Of a stretch of DNA of 22,873 bases, positions 7,886-15,320 are shown one piece after another. Source of the stretch: DATLMR01 sp035537555 (GTDB taxonomy: Bacteria > Acidobacteriota > Blastocatellia > UBA7656); NCBI GenBank assembly GCA_035537555.1, contig DATLMR010000007.1:1-22873 (forward strand), written 5' to 3'. The position numbers were made by a program, and so were the translations under genes. How positions within the stretch are numbered: position 1 is the first letter of the stretch; every line of letters begins with the position of its first letter. The notes below the pieces were generated by a model, which had not been told where the DNA came from, made no database searches, and worked only from the letters and a program-made list of their open reading frames with translations.

Positions 7886-8104
7886 TCAGGCCGCTGCATC
7901 TTCAGCCCATTCCATTGCGCCGATAGATTTCCCATTTCCTGTGAAGTGGATGACCGCCGATGACTCGACTCTCCCGCTTATAGCCTGTGCAGGTTTCGCG
8001 CAGTTGCGGCACATGATAAGAAGCATCAGTTCAAGCGCAAGTCCGCCTATCGCAACCGCGACCGCCGTCATTAAAATCCCCGCCCCAATAGCTATGATCG
8101 CCAT
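7886..8104 (-). CDS. Small membrane protein with CxxC motif (72 residues)
   Basis: The start at 8104 is chosen because GGAGGTGG lies 6 bases upstream; a longer frame from 8149 would read through that site. Residues about 2-31 (AIIAIGAGILMTAVAVAIGG, then LALELMLLIM) form one long or two short membrane segments. Directly after comes CRNC (residues 32-35), which could bind metal or act in redox chemistry. The remaining 35 residues are soluble and end in an acidic tail (MEWAEDAAA). It is the first gene of the three-gene small-protein set. I know no family for it. Its promoter should lie in 8105-8230, but I see no convincing sigma70 boxes there, so an alternative sigma factor is possible. Confidence 0.7.
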   Translation of the reverse strand: MAIIAIGAGILMTAVAVAIGGLALELMLLIMCRNCAKPAQAISGRVESSAVIHFTGNGKSIGAMEWAEDAAA

Positions 8105-8230
8105 CGTCTTCCACCTCCGCTTTTTGATAAGGCAAGGGTTATTCCACAAATGCCGGATGCAGGCCCGTCGCGGGTAAATCCTTGAAATAAAACCCGTACG
8201 GCAACGCCCGGGCGAAAAGGAGGACAGAAG

Positions 8231-8449
8231 ATGGATCGATTCCGAACCTTTTTAGTACGAGTGCCGAGAAAAGCTCTGTATGAGTATCGAGCGGAGAGAA
8301 GTCAGGCGTCCGGGAGCAGGGGGGTGGGGACTACGTTGTGGCGGGATTGGAGCGGTATTGATCCGGCCCGGCGATCAATCTTTTGCCGCCCGGCTCCCGA
8401 TCCCCGGCCCCCGGCCGCCGGTCTCCGGTCCCTGCTCCCGGGTACCTAA
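8231..8449 (+). CDS. Doubtful small ORF running into a repeat element (72 residues)
   Basis: A clear AAGGAGG lies 6-7 bases upstream of the ATG at 8231, better than most sites in this window, so translation is possible. The first 24 or so residues (MDRFRTFLVRVPRKALYEYR) look like ordinary protein. From about base 8310 the frame enters a GC-rich inverted-repeat element and becomes low-complexity (Arg, Pro, Gly), ending at 8449 inside the 3' end of the convergent PaaK-like gene. It may be a small gene truncated by the element, or a chance ORF. I see no promoter with good boxes. Confidence 0.25.
   Translation: MDRFRTFLVRVPRKALYEYRAERSQASGSRGVGTTLWRDWSGIDPARRSIFCRPAPDPRPPAAGLRSLLPGT
8310..8441. 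repeat. Inverted-repeat element of about 132 bp, MITE/REP-like
   Basis: CCGGGAGCAGGG at 8310-8321 is repeated inverted as CCCTGCTCCCGG at 8430-8441 (12 bp, perfect). Near its middle is a second inverted repeat, ATTGATC/GATCAAT (8357-8363 with 8373-8379, 9-base loop), followed by CTTTT on the plus strand. The right half is a degenerate run of GGGA/CCGG-type words. Both the plus-strand ORF from the left and the PaaK-like gene from the right run into it, and the latter takes its last codons from it. Confidence 0.55.
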
Positions 8450-9796
8450 TTCCTGGATAACGAGGCGGAATTTTCCGCTCGGGACCAGCGGGATCTCTTC
8501 TCTGAAGCTCAGGGAAATCTCCATCGTGTCTCCCATCTTCTCTTCGAGCGCCGCGAGTATGCGCCTTGTGTCACGCTCCGTGTACTCGGGCTTTCTCTTT
8601 ATGCGCAGCTCGACCTTGCCTTTCTGGCACTGATAAAACTGAAGTTGCTGCACGTGGTCGAAGATGTCGGTATGAACGTTTACCGCCGTGATCGAAATCA
8701 GGTTGTCGAGTCTGCCCACGAGCACCTCCTGATGCCAGCGCCCGCGCGTCTCTTTCAGCAGTTTATAATTGCGCCCGCAGGCGCAGCCTCGCGGCCCGAG
8801 CACGGCCCAGTCTTCGGTCCGGTACCGGATCAGAGGCATGGCGAAATTATCGAGCGAGGTGCCGACCATCTCTCCCGTCTCTCCTTCGGCGGAGGCCGGA
8901 GAGCCGTCTTCGCGAATCACCTCCACCACGCCGTACTCGGGAAAGACGTGGTAGTCGTTGCTGACCTCGCACTCGCCCGCGAGTATGGTGTTCTCGCTGT
9001 GTCCGTACCACGAAAAGAGGCGCGCGCCGTAAAACGACTCGATGAACTCCCTCTGGCCCGGATATAGGTTCTCGGAAGAGGCCAGTATCGCCCTGAAACG
9101 GGGGGGCTCTTGCCCGAGCCCTTTGAGATGGCGCGCGAAGTCTATAACGGCCGACGGGTACGAATGCAGGTAAGGCAGGCGGCGGGCGCGCATGACCCGC
9201 GCGTATTCGGAGACGTTGTCGGGCGTCATGTGAAAATTCGAGAACACATAGGCGCGCTCTTCCGCCTGGTACTCCCAGTGGCGCGGGCTCTTGACGGCCC
9301 ACCCTCTGAGGGCGGCGCGCAGGTCTTTGTAATCGAACCCGATGCGCGCCCATTGCTTGAGCATGAAGGCGCGCTCGCGCCCGCCCGCGTGGCGGAGGTT
9401 GTAGACGCCCAGGGGCGCGCCCATAGTGCCGCCCGTCGTGAAGTAGAGCCTGTCGCGCGGCCTGATGTTTTCCGCAAGGAAGTCGCGCGTGTTTGCCCGA
9501 ACCGTCTCCTTGTCGAGCATGGGGAGCGAACGCAGGTCGGAGAGGTCGCGCACCCTATCGGGGTCGAAGGCCGCCTCGCCGAAGAGCCTGCGGTAATAAG
9601 GCACGTTCGCCGCGCAGTGGCGCAGCATCGCGCGCAGCTTTGAGAGCTGGAATTCCATCAGGCGGTCTTCAGGCCAGAATTCGGTCTCGTTCAAGAGCTT
9701 GAGCACGGTCGAGAACTGCGGGCCGTAACATATGGCTGGCGGGAGTCGGTAATAAAGCGGCCTCAGACGGGATTTTATAGCGCCCTTTATGCTCAT
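8375..9796 (-). CDS. PaaK/CapK-like adenylate-forming enzyme of polysaccharide biosynthesis
   Basis: The 473-residue protein belongs to the phenylacetate-CoA-ligase-like branch of the AMP-forming superfamily, whose members occur in capsule and exopolysaccharide clusters (CapK type). They activate a carboxylic acid as an adenylate or CoA ester, perhaps an acyl group for the glycan. The ATP-binding loop is FTTGGTMGAP (about residues 119-128). SWYGHSE is the later adenylate-forming motif, and RYRTEDWAVLG with the C-terminal KLLKETRGR region completes the fold. Two cysteines in RGCACGRN are typical of this branch. The start at 9796 is fixed by AGGAG 6 bases upstream; 46 extra in-frame residues upstream are translated repeat. 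The natural end seems to be near VIQEL; the final 23 or so residues (from GTREQG) come from the 8310-8441 element. It is the last gene of the glycan operon. Substrate unknown. Confidence 0.88.
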   Translation of the reverse strand: MSIKGAIKSRLRPLYYRLPPAICYGPQFSTVLKLLNETEFWPEDRLMEFQLSKLRAMLRHCAANVPYYRRLFGEAAFDPDRVRDLSDLRSLPMLDKETVRANTRDFLAENIRPRDRLYFTTGGTMGAPLGVYNLRHAGGRERAFMLKQWARIGFDYKDLRAALRGWAVKSPRHWEYQAEERAYVFSNFHMTPDNVSEYARVMRARRLPYLHSYPSAVIDFARHLKGLGQEPPRFRAILASSENLYPGQREFIESFYGARLFSWYGHSENTILAGECEVSNDYHVFPEYGVVEVIREDGSPASAEGETGEMVGTSLDNFAMPLIRYRTEDWAVLGPRGCACGRNYKLLKETRGRWHQEVLVGRLDNLISITAVNVHTDIFDHVQQLQFYQCQKGKVELRIKRKPEYTERDTRRILAALEEKMGDTMEISLSFREEIPLVPSGKFRLVIQELGTREQGPETGGRGPGIGSRAAKD

Positions 9797-9804
9797 CGAA
9801 GCTC

Positions 9805-9918
9805 CTGGGAGCGCGGGCGCGACGCCCGCGTGTCTGCACAAGCGCAAGGGCTCGACGTTGCCTTCATACTGTAAGACTTCGCACTCGGAGAGGGCGGGCA
9901 AGGTGGCCGCGCTCCCGG
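9805..9918. repeat. Intergenic palindromic element with inverted termini (about 114 bp)
   Basis: GGGAGCGCGG at 9807-9816 recurs inverted as CCGCGCTCCC at 9907-9916, so the two ends of the gap between genes are complementary over 10 bases. Inside the left end is a further hairpin, CGCGGGCG-CGA-CGCCCGCG (9812-9830 region). The right end has a weaker GCGGGC/GCCGCG palindrome. There is no ORF of its own. The layout is that of a REP/BIME or tiny MITE. Its left edge overlaps the ribosome-binding region of the PaaK-like gene. Confidence 0.6.
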
Positions 9919-9960
9919 AAAAACTATCAAGCAAAAGTTATCAAGCAAAAACCGTCAAGC
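9919..9960. repeat. Three tandem 14-bp repeats at the end of the spermidine-synthase-like gene
   Basis: Three consecutive 14-base units (9919-9932, 9933-9946, 9947-9960) follow the pattern AAAA, two or three variable bases, then (T/G)TCAAGC: the first two share ATCAAGC and the third has GTCAAGC. The stop codon of the minus-strand gene (9955-9957) lies in the third copy, and the first copy abuts the palindromic element ending at 9918. Confidence 0.7.
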
Positions 9961-12330
9961 GCCGACGGCTTCTTCGACCGCCTCCTGCTTTCTCATCCGG
10001 CGCGCGCCCGCGCTTGAGCGCGCCATGAAGATTATCGCAGCGAGGTAGAGGATCGATCCAACTATGAGGGCCTGGTTGAACCCCGTGAGCAGGGCTATGG
10101 CGAGCGCCGCGACCGATCCCATTACCGATGTCGCGCCGTTCACGCCCCACGCCCACGGTATGATCTCAGGCGCGTTGCGCGAAAGCAGCCTTATCCCCAT
10201 CGGCATCGGCATGCCCATCACCATTGCCAGGGGGGCTATCGAGACGATCGCTATGGCGATTCGGATCGGGTGGGCCAGGTGTACGAGGCCGTAAAATATC
10301 GGAGGCAGCGCCACGATATAGACAAGGACGAGGCCGACGACCAGCATCAGCACTCTGACGATCGCCCGCGTGAGATCGGCGTCGCCGAACCTGCCGCTCA
10401 CGTAGCTGCCTATGGCGCTGAACGTCAACAGCGAGAAGAGGACCACCGCGAGCGCGTAGACGGGATGGCCGAGGAAGAGAATGAACTTCTGTATCATCGC
10501 CACCTCGACTATGATGAAGCCCGCGCCGAGACAGGCGAAGTAGAGAAGGCTCGACACCTTGCCGCCGGAGCCGCTGGAGAGCGCGCGCCCGCGCACGAGC
10601 AGGAGCGGCCCCAGGATGAAGAGCAGCACCATCACCGTCGTGATCGCGAATAGCGCGAAGAGGACGAAGGTGCCGAGGTTCGTCTTCTGCCACTCTCCCG
10701 CCCCTTTGAGCGCGCGCCCGAGGTTCGACAGCCTGATCGAGTTGAAGTAAAAAGGATTGTTGTCCCACGTCGGATCGACGTTCGTTTCAAACGCGCTCCA
10801 GACTTCCGAAGGGTCCGCCGCCTCGACCATTCTCGTGAAGACGTTCGAGGGCCGGGTCAGAGGGGTATAGAGCAGCTCGAATTGGTTCGCGGCGGCCACC
10901 GCTTCGACCGTCCGCACCTCGTCGTCCGTGAATTCGCTTCGCTTGAAAAGGAAGGTCGCGGGCGTGCGCTCGTCGGGCGCGCTCGCGTCGCGGACGAGCA
11001 TGATGTGGCGCGGCGGGTTGCTTATGCCCAGCTCGCTCATCATCACGCGCGTGAGCGAGATGAGCCTGAGAAGCTGGTCGGGCGGCTCGAAGTACCAGCG
11101 CGTCATCGTGAATACGCCGTCGTCCGAGAGGTGGTTGGCATAGTCCTTGAAGGCCTCGACCGTGTAGAGATTGTTCTCCGTCAGCGCGAAAGCGCCCGCC
11201 GCGGTCGCGGCCCACGTGTCGACCATCGTGGCCTGCAACACGTCATAGCGGTCCTTCGAGCTCCGGATGAAGCTGCGGCCCTCGTCCACTACTAGGCGGA
11301 CTTCGGGCTGCTGGTAGATCGAGCCGGAATAGCTCTTGAAGGGCTCGGACGACATCACGTCCAGCGCGATTATCGGATTGATCTCGACCGCCGTGATCGA
11401 CTTCGCTCCCAACACGCGCGCGGCCATCACGTCGTTGCCCCCGCCCGGCCCGACGATCAGCACCGAGGGCGCGGTCTTCAGATGATAAGCGAGCGCGGCG
11501 ATTCTGTTGCGCTCCTTCTGGTGGAGCGACGTATCGCTCGCGTCCTTCGTGATGCCCGTCGCCGCGTCCGCGTCGATCTTGATCTCGACCTGCTCGTCGA
11601 GGTCGCCTTCGACCGTGATGCGCGAAAAAGAGTTCCACTTGGAAAAGAGCACGCGCGTCTCTTCCATGCCCTTCGATTGCCTCACGTCGATCCTGCGCGT
11701 CGCGCTGTTGTAAGCCACGAGTCCCCCGAGCCCCGCGGTCAATACCAGAGAGGCCGCGAGCCATGAGCGGCCCCCGGCCGTCGCCGTGGCGAAGAGCGCC
11801 GCGCCCGCCGATGCGATGGCGGAGACGAGCAGGAGAGTGTTTATGGCTCCGACCATGTTGAGCACGGGAATCAGCAGAAGGCAGCCGACGGCCGCCCCCG
11901 CGAGATCGAACAGGTAGAGGCGGCTGATCTCTTTGGCGAGCCGCGTGATGGCGAGCGTGATGGCGCAGCCTGAAAAGAAGAAGGGAAGCGAGGTCGCCCC
12001 GTATATCTTCGCCAGCCTGTAGTAGTTCGCCATGCCGGGCTCGAGCGTGAGCGGCTGCGTGAGTATGACGTAGAGAGCGAAGACCGTGCTCAACCCGAAG
12101 AGCATGGAGGAGAGACTGAGCCACTGTCCGGTCCTCGCGGGCGCGAGCCTGCGCTGGATGATGTAGATGAAGACGCCGCTCGCGCCCGACCCGAAGAGCG
12201 CGAGCGAGATCGACATGAACGCGAAGTGATAATACATCGTCGCCGAAAAGAGCCTCGTCAGCGCGAGCTCCAGCATCAGCGTGGAGAGCGTGACGAGCGA
12301 TATTCCGACAAAAATCTTTCTATGATTCAT
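9955..12330 (-). CDS. Membrane-embedded spermidine-synthase-like protein
   Basis: The 791-residue protein has three parts: about six membrane segments in residues 1-215, a soluble Rossmann domain of the spermidine synthase/methyltransferase type at about 260-520, and seven or eight further membrane segments from about 560 to 785. The nucleotide-binding glycine motif is VGPGGGNDVMAARVLG (G294 onward), with the acidic residue in AVEINPII. The family block YDVLQATMVDTWAATAAGAFALTE follows. The start ATG directly follows the stop of the upstream glycosyltransferase gene with no gap, so translation is coupled. Polyamine transfer is not assured: many such fusion proteins are annotated as spermidine synthase without proof. 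Its place in a glycan operon suggests a SAM- or decarboxylated-SAM-dependent modification at the membrane. That role is inference. The C-terminus ends in three 14-bp repeats. Confidence 0.82.
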   Translation of the reverse strand: MNHRKIFVGISLVTLSTLMLELALTRLFSATMYYHFAFMSISLALFGSGASGVFIYIIQRRLAPARTGQWLSLSSMLFGLSTVFALYVILTQPLTLEPGMANYYRLAKIYGATSLPFFFSGCAITLAITRLAKEISRLYLFDLAGAAVGCLLLIPVLNMVGAINTLLLVSAIASAGAALFATATAGGRSWLAASLVLTAGLGGLVAYNSATRRIDVRQSKGMEETRVLFSKWNSFSRITVEGDLDEQVEIKIDADAATGITKDASDTSLHQKERNRIAALAYHLKTAPSVLIVGPGGGNDVMAARVLGAKSITAVEINPIIALDVMSSEPFKSYSGSIYQQPEVRLVVDEGRSFIRSSKDRYDVLQATMVDTWAATAAGAFALTENNLYTVEAFKDYANHLSDDGVFTMTRWYFEPPDQLLRLISLTRVMMSELGISNPPRHIMLVRDASAPDERTPATFLFKRSEFTDDEVRTVEAVAAANQFELLYTPLTRPSNVFTRMVEAADPSEVWSAFETNVDPTWDNNPFYFNSIRLSNLGRALKGAGEWQKTNLGTFVLFALFAITTVMVLLFILGPLLLVRGRALSSGSGGKVSSLLYFACLGAGFIIVEVAMIQKFILFLGHPVYALAVVLFSLLTFSAIGSYVSGRFGDADLTRAIVRVLMLVVGLVLVYIVALPPIFYGLVHLAHPIRIAIAIVSIAPLAMVMGMPMPMGIRLLSRNAPEIIPWAWGVNGATSVMGSVAALAIALLTGFNQALIVGSILYLAAIIFMARSSAGARRMRKQEAVEEAVGA

Positions 12331-13545
12331 TCACCGGCTCCGATAATCGTCGAGGGGATATTCCAGAAGCAATCTCTCGATCTCCCGGCTGACTTCTTCC
12401 GAGCGCGCGTCCCAGGTCGACCCCCGCACCGCCTCCTGGCGAGCGCGGCGCTTCTCGTCCGAGTCCCTCGAAAGCGCGTCCTCGACCTTCAGGATGAAGT
12501 CGTCATAGCCGCGGGAAATGCGCAGTATACCATCCAGGGACTCATATTCGTAAAGCGGAGTGATGACGACGGGCTTGCCCGTGGCGAGATATTCGCGCAC
12601 CTTGATCGCGCTGCCGTAGCTGACGAACTCGTTGTCGGTCACCCACGGGAGGACGCACACGTCGAACGCCGCCGCGTAGCGCGGCATCTCCGAGTAAGGC
12701 TTCGATCCCAGATAATGGACGTTCGGGAGGTCTTCTATATCGAGCCGCGCCGATTTCAGTCCGAGCAGCACCCATTGCCATTCGGGCCGCCTGCCGCTCA
12801 CGTATCGGATCAGCTCCTGGTCGAGCAGCCACGTCTCTATGGCCCCGAAGTACCCGAGCCTGGGCGAAGAGGTCGCCTCGAGCTCGACGGGCGCCTGCCA
12901 TTCGCGCGACGTGGCGGAAGCGAAGTGCTCGTAATCGACCGCCTGCTGGAGCATCTTCGCTTTCGCTTCGATCTCGGGATGCGCGACCACGTCTTCTTCG
13001 AAGAGCTTGCGGCCCGAGTAATAGACGAGGGTCGCGCGCGCCAGCATATCGTCGTGCATGTCGGCTATCACGCCGCCGGAGGTCGCGTGGTCCATGCGGT
13101 TGGCGTCGTATTTGTCCGACACCTGATAGATCAACGCCCGCTCGCCCAGGCGGCCCACGACCTCACGCGCCGTCGGGATCGCGACCCACAGGACGGGGCG
13201 CTTCATTCCGAATACCAGCATCAGGAGCCTTACCTGCGCTACGAGCAGGACCCTGTTCAAGGCGCGCCCGAGCGGGCTCGAATAAAAAGGGGTGACGATC
13301 GGAGAAACGACGATGATGCCCTCTTCGGTGCGGCGGACCATCTTCGCATAACTCCGCAGCTTGCGCCTGATCTTGTTGAAAAAATCGGGGCTCCTCATCG
13401 AGGGCAGGCCCATCGAGATCGAGTTCACGAACATGACCCGGTTGCCCGCGCGGGCGAAACGCCGCATGAGGTGATTCTTCGAATGAGGATGGTGATACCA
13501 CCAGTCCTCGCCCGCGAAGCAGATTATCGATTCGTTCTTTAGCAT
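12331..13545 (-). CDS. Glycosyltransferase, GT-B fold (family 1/4-like)
   Basis: The 404-residue cytosolic protein transfers a sugar from a nucleotide donor to a growing lipid-linked glycan. The N-terminal half opens with CFAGEDWWYHHPHSKNHLMRRFA, a pattern of TuaH-like glycosyltransferases that seek an acceptor. The C-terminal half has the donor-binding fold: LGYFGAIE, then NVHYLGSKPYSEMPRYAAAFDVCVLPW and KVREYLATGKPVV, where the Glu in VREYLATGKPVV is the usual donor-ribose contact. There is no signal peptide. The start at ATG 13545 has only a weak ribosome site (CGGA), 23 bases after the stop of the previous gene, and the next gene begins immediately after its stop. Donor and acceptor cannot be told from sequence. 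Confidence 0.87.
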   Translation of the reverse strand: MLKNESIICFAGEDWWYHHPHSKNHLMRRFARAGNRVMFVNSISMGLPSMRSPDFFNKIRRKLRSYAKMVRRTEEGIIVVSPIVTPFYSSPLGRALNRVLLVAQVRLLMLVFGMKRPVLWVAIPTAREVVGRLGERALIYQVSDKYDANRMDHATSGGVIADMHDDMLARATLVYYSGRKLFEEDVVAHPEIEAKAKMLQQAVDYEHFASATSREWQAPVELEATSSPRLGYFGAIETWLLDQELIRYVSGRRPEWQWVLLGLKSARLDIEDLPNVHYLGSKPYSEMPRYAAAFDVCVLPWVTDNEFVSYGSAIKVREYLATGKPVVITPLYEYESLDGILRISRGYDDFILKVEDALSRDSDEKRRARQEAVRGSTWDARSEEVSREIERLLLEYPLDDYRSR

Positions 13546-13568
13546 CGATCCGATGTCGGAACCGGGAC

Positions 13569-15320
13569 TCAGGACTTCTTCGCTCTGTCGAAGACGCGCG
13601 AAGCGTTATGCCGCCACGTGTAGCGCTCTTCGACTCGCCGCCGGGCGGCAACGCCAAGTCTCTGCCGCAGCGCTCCGTCGCTTGCCAGCCGGTCGATTGC
13701 CCGCGCCAGCTCGCCCGAGCTTCCGGGCTCGACGAGCAGACCGCTTTCGCCGTCCTCGATCACGTCCGCGATTTGTCCGAGCCTGCTCGCCACTACCGGC
13801 CGGGCCATCGCCATGTACTCGAACAACTTCGTGGGAGAGCCGAAGAACTCGCTCCCGTCAGTCGCGGCGACGTGAGGCGACGAGAGAATGTCGCAGGCGT
13901 CGAGATAAGCCCGGACCTCTCCATGCGGGATGCGGCCGGTGAAGGTCCATCCGGCCACGCCGCTCGCCTTCTCCATCAGGGCTTCAGTCATAGCCTTCTG
14001 GTCGCCGTCGCCGATGAAGAGGAAGTGGCAGTTCGAGGAACGGCTGACGAGGGCGGCGGCCTCGGCCAGGGCGGGCGCGCCGTGCCAGGGGCCGAAAGTG
14101 CCGAGAAATCCCACGACCACTTTGTCGTCGATGCCGAGCGCGCGGCGAAGCTCGCGGCCGCCGCAGCCGGGATGAAACTCGCCGGCATCGACCCCGTTGG
14201 GATTGACCACGATGCGCTCCGACTCGACGCCCGAGCCCAGCAGGTTGCGGCGCTCGACATCCGATACGACGAAGACCCGGTCGGCCGCTCTGAGGTTCAG
14301 ACGCTCGAACCGGGCGAGCAGCCACAACTGGCCTATCGGGTCCCAGTGCCGTCCGGCCCAGACTTCGGACCCGTTGAATTCTAGGAAGAGCGGGAGGCCG
14401 GAGGTCAGCGACAGGAGTACGCCCGTCCAGTTGAACCGGCTGTATCGCTGGTAGATGAAATCGATTCGCGCTCCGCCCCTCTGCTCTGAAGCCAGATGGC
14501 GAAGGGCGCTCGCGCTGAAGACGAGATTGTTCCACAACTCGAAGAGCGCGCGGGTGGCGCTCAGACGGGAAGAGAGCTCAACCGTTTCGACGTCGACCCC
14601 CTTGCCCCGGACGCCCGGATCTCCGAAGGCCAGGAATTTCAGCCGGTGGCCGAGCGCGAGCGCGCCTCGCGCGAATCCCGATACGTGGCTTGCCATGCCG
14701 CCCGGCGCGGCGCCCTTTGCCGTGGGAGCAAGCAGGGTCGCGCGCAGGTAAAGAACCGCGAGCGACTCCGAGCGCGGCGCGAGGCCGGCCGAGCCGCGAA
14801 CGATCTTTCTGAGGCCGAGCATTGCGCCGAGCAGCGATGTCAGCAGGAGAGATAGAGGGATGACGAGACAGTAGCCGAGGAGGTACTCCAACGCGAGGCG
14901 GGGGCCCTCGCGAAACAGGACGCCTGTTCGCGAGCGCTCGAGCGTGCGCCCGGTGCTGTCTCCCAGGACGATGCGGCGCGCGCCGGTGAGCGCCCCGAAT
15001 AAAGCCATTGCTCCGCGCGCGCTCTGGGTTCGCAGGTCGGAAGAGAAGACGGCGAATGTCTCGGGAGCGAGGGACCGGATGTAGGACAGGGAGTCTCGGT
15101 TCGACCTCCATTTGAGGTCCGCTTTATTGATCTCCAGAAGCTCGCGATCCTCGAGAAAGCGCGCGGCCCATTCGCCGGCCGACGGCTTTTCGCCCGAGAG
15201 GTCGAGGATGAGGGCGAGAGGCTTAGCGCCCCCCGAGCGGGCGCCCGTCCTCTCTCTCTCCGCCGGGACCCGGCCGGTGCGCTTCGCCTCAGGGCCGCTT
15301 GATACGTCGGGCGCGGTCAC
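13569..15320 (-). CDS. GT4 glycosyltransferase with N-terminal membrane-anchored extra domain
   Basis: I start this 583-residue protein at GTG 15320, whose GTGA overlaps the TGA of the upstream methyltransferase and has AAGG 8 bases before it; a longer in-frame start at 15446 would overlap that gene by 130 bases. Residues about 200-583 form a GT4 glycosyltransferase: GGMASHVSGFARGALALGH (acceptor side), then LFLEFNGSEVW, VVGFLGTFGPWHGAPAL, FTGRIPHGEVRAYLDACDI and FGSPTKLFEYMAMARPVVAS (donor side). The first 200 residues are unusual: a soluble stretch with LALILDLSG and ARRIVLGDSTGR, then a hydrophobic hairpin about 144-170 (YLLGYCLVIPLSLLLTSLLG) that would anchor the enzyme. I do not recognise this N-terminal domain. 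Translation coupling ties it to the methyltransferase. Confidence 0.85.
   Translation of the reverse strand: MTAPDVSSGPEAKRTGRVPAERERTGARSGGAKPLALILDLSGEKPSAGEWAARFLEDRELLEINKADLKWRSNRDSLSYIRSLAPETFAVFSSDLRTQSARGAMALFGALTGARRIVLGDSTGRTLERSRTGVLFREGPRLALEYLLGYCLVIPLSLLLTSLLGAMLGLRKIVRGSAGLAPRSESLAVLYLRATLLAPTAKGAAPGGMASHVSGFARGALALGHRLKFLAFGDPGVRGKGVDVETVELSSRLSATRALFELWNNLVFSASALRHLASEQRGGARIDFIYQRYSRFNWTGVLLSLTSGLPLFLEFNGSEVWAGRHWDPIGQLWLLARFERLNLRAADRVFVVSDVERRNLLGSGVESERIVVNPNGVDAGEFHPGCGGRELRRALGIDDKVVVGFLGTFGPWHGAPALAEAAALVSRSSNCHFLFIGDGDQKAMTEALMEKASGVAGWTFTGRIPHGEVRAYLDACDILSSPHVAATDGSEFFGSPTKLFEYMAMARPVVASRLGQIADVIEDGESGLLVEPGSSGELARAIDRLASDGALRQRLGVAARRRVEERYTWRHNASRVFDRAKKS

Noticed and set aside
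9797..9934. 46-residue N-terminal extension of the PaaK-like protein
   Set aside because: The extension is translated from the palindromic element (RHAGVAPALPGA-type sequence), and a good Shine-Dalgarno sits directly before the ATG at 9796.
9919..9960. CRISPR array or replication iterons
   Set aside because: The repeats are only 14 bp, have no spacers, number three, and overlap a gene end; no cas or replication gene is near.
12226..13542. Long plus-strand ORF (438 codons) opposite the glycosyltransferase gene
   Set aside because: It is a shadow of the minus-strand gene in GC-rich DNA; its Arg/His-rich translation shows no motif and the opposite frame has clear GT-B motifs.
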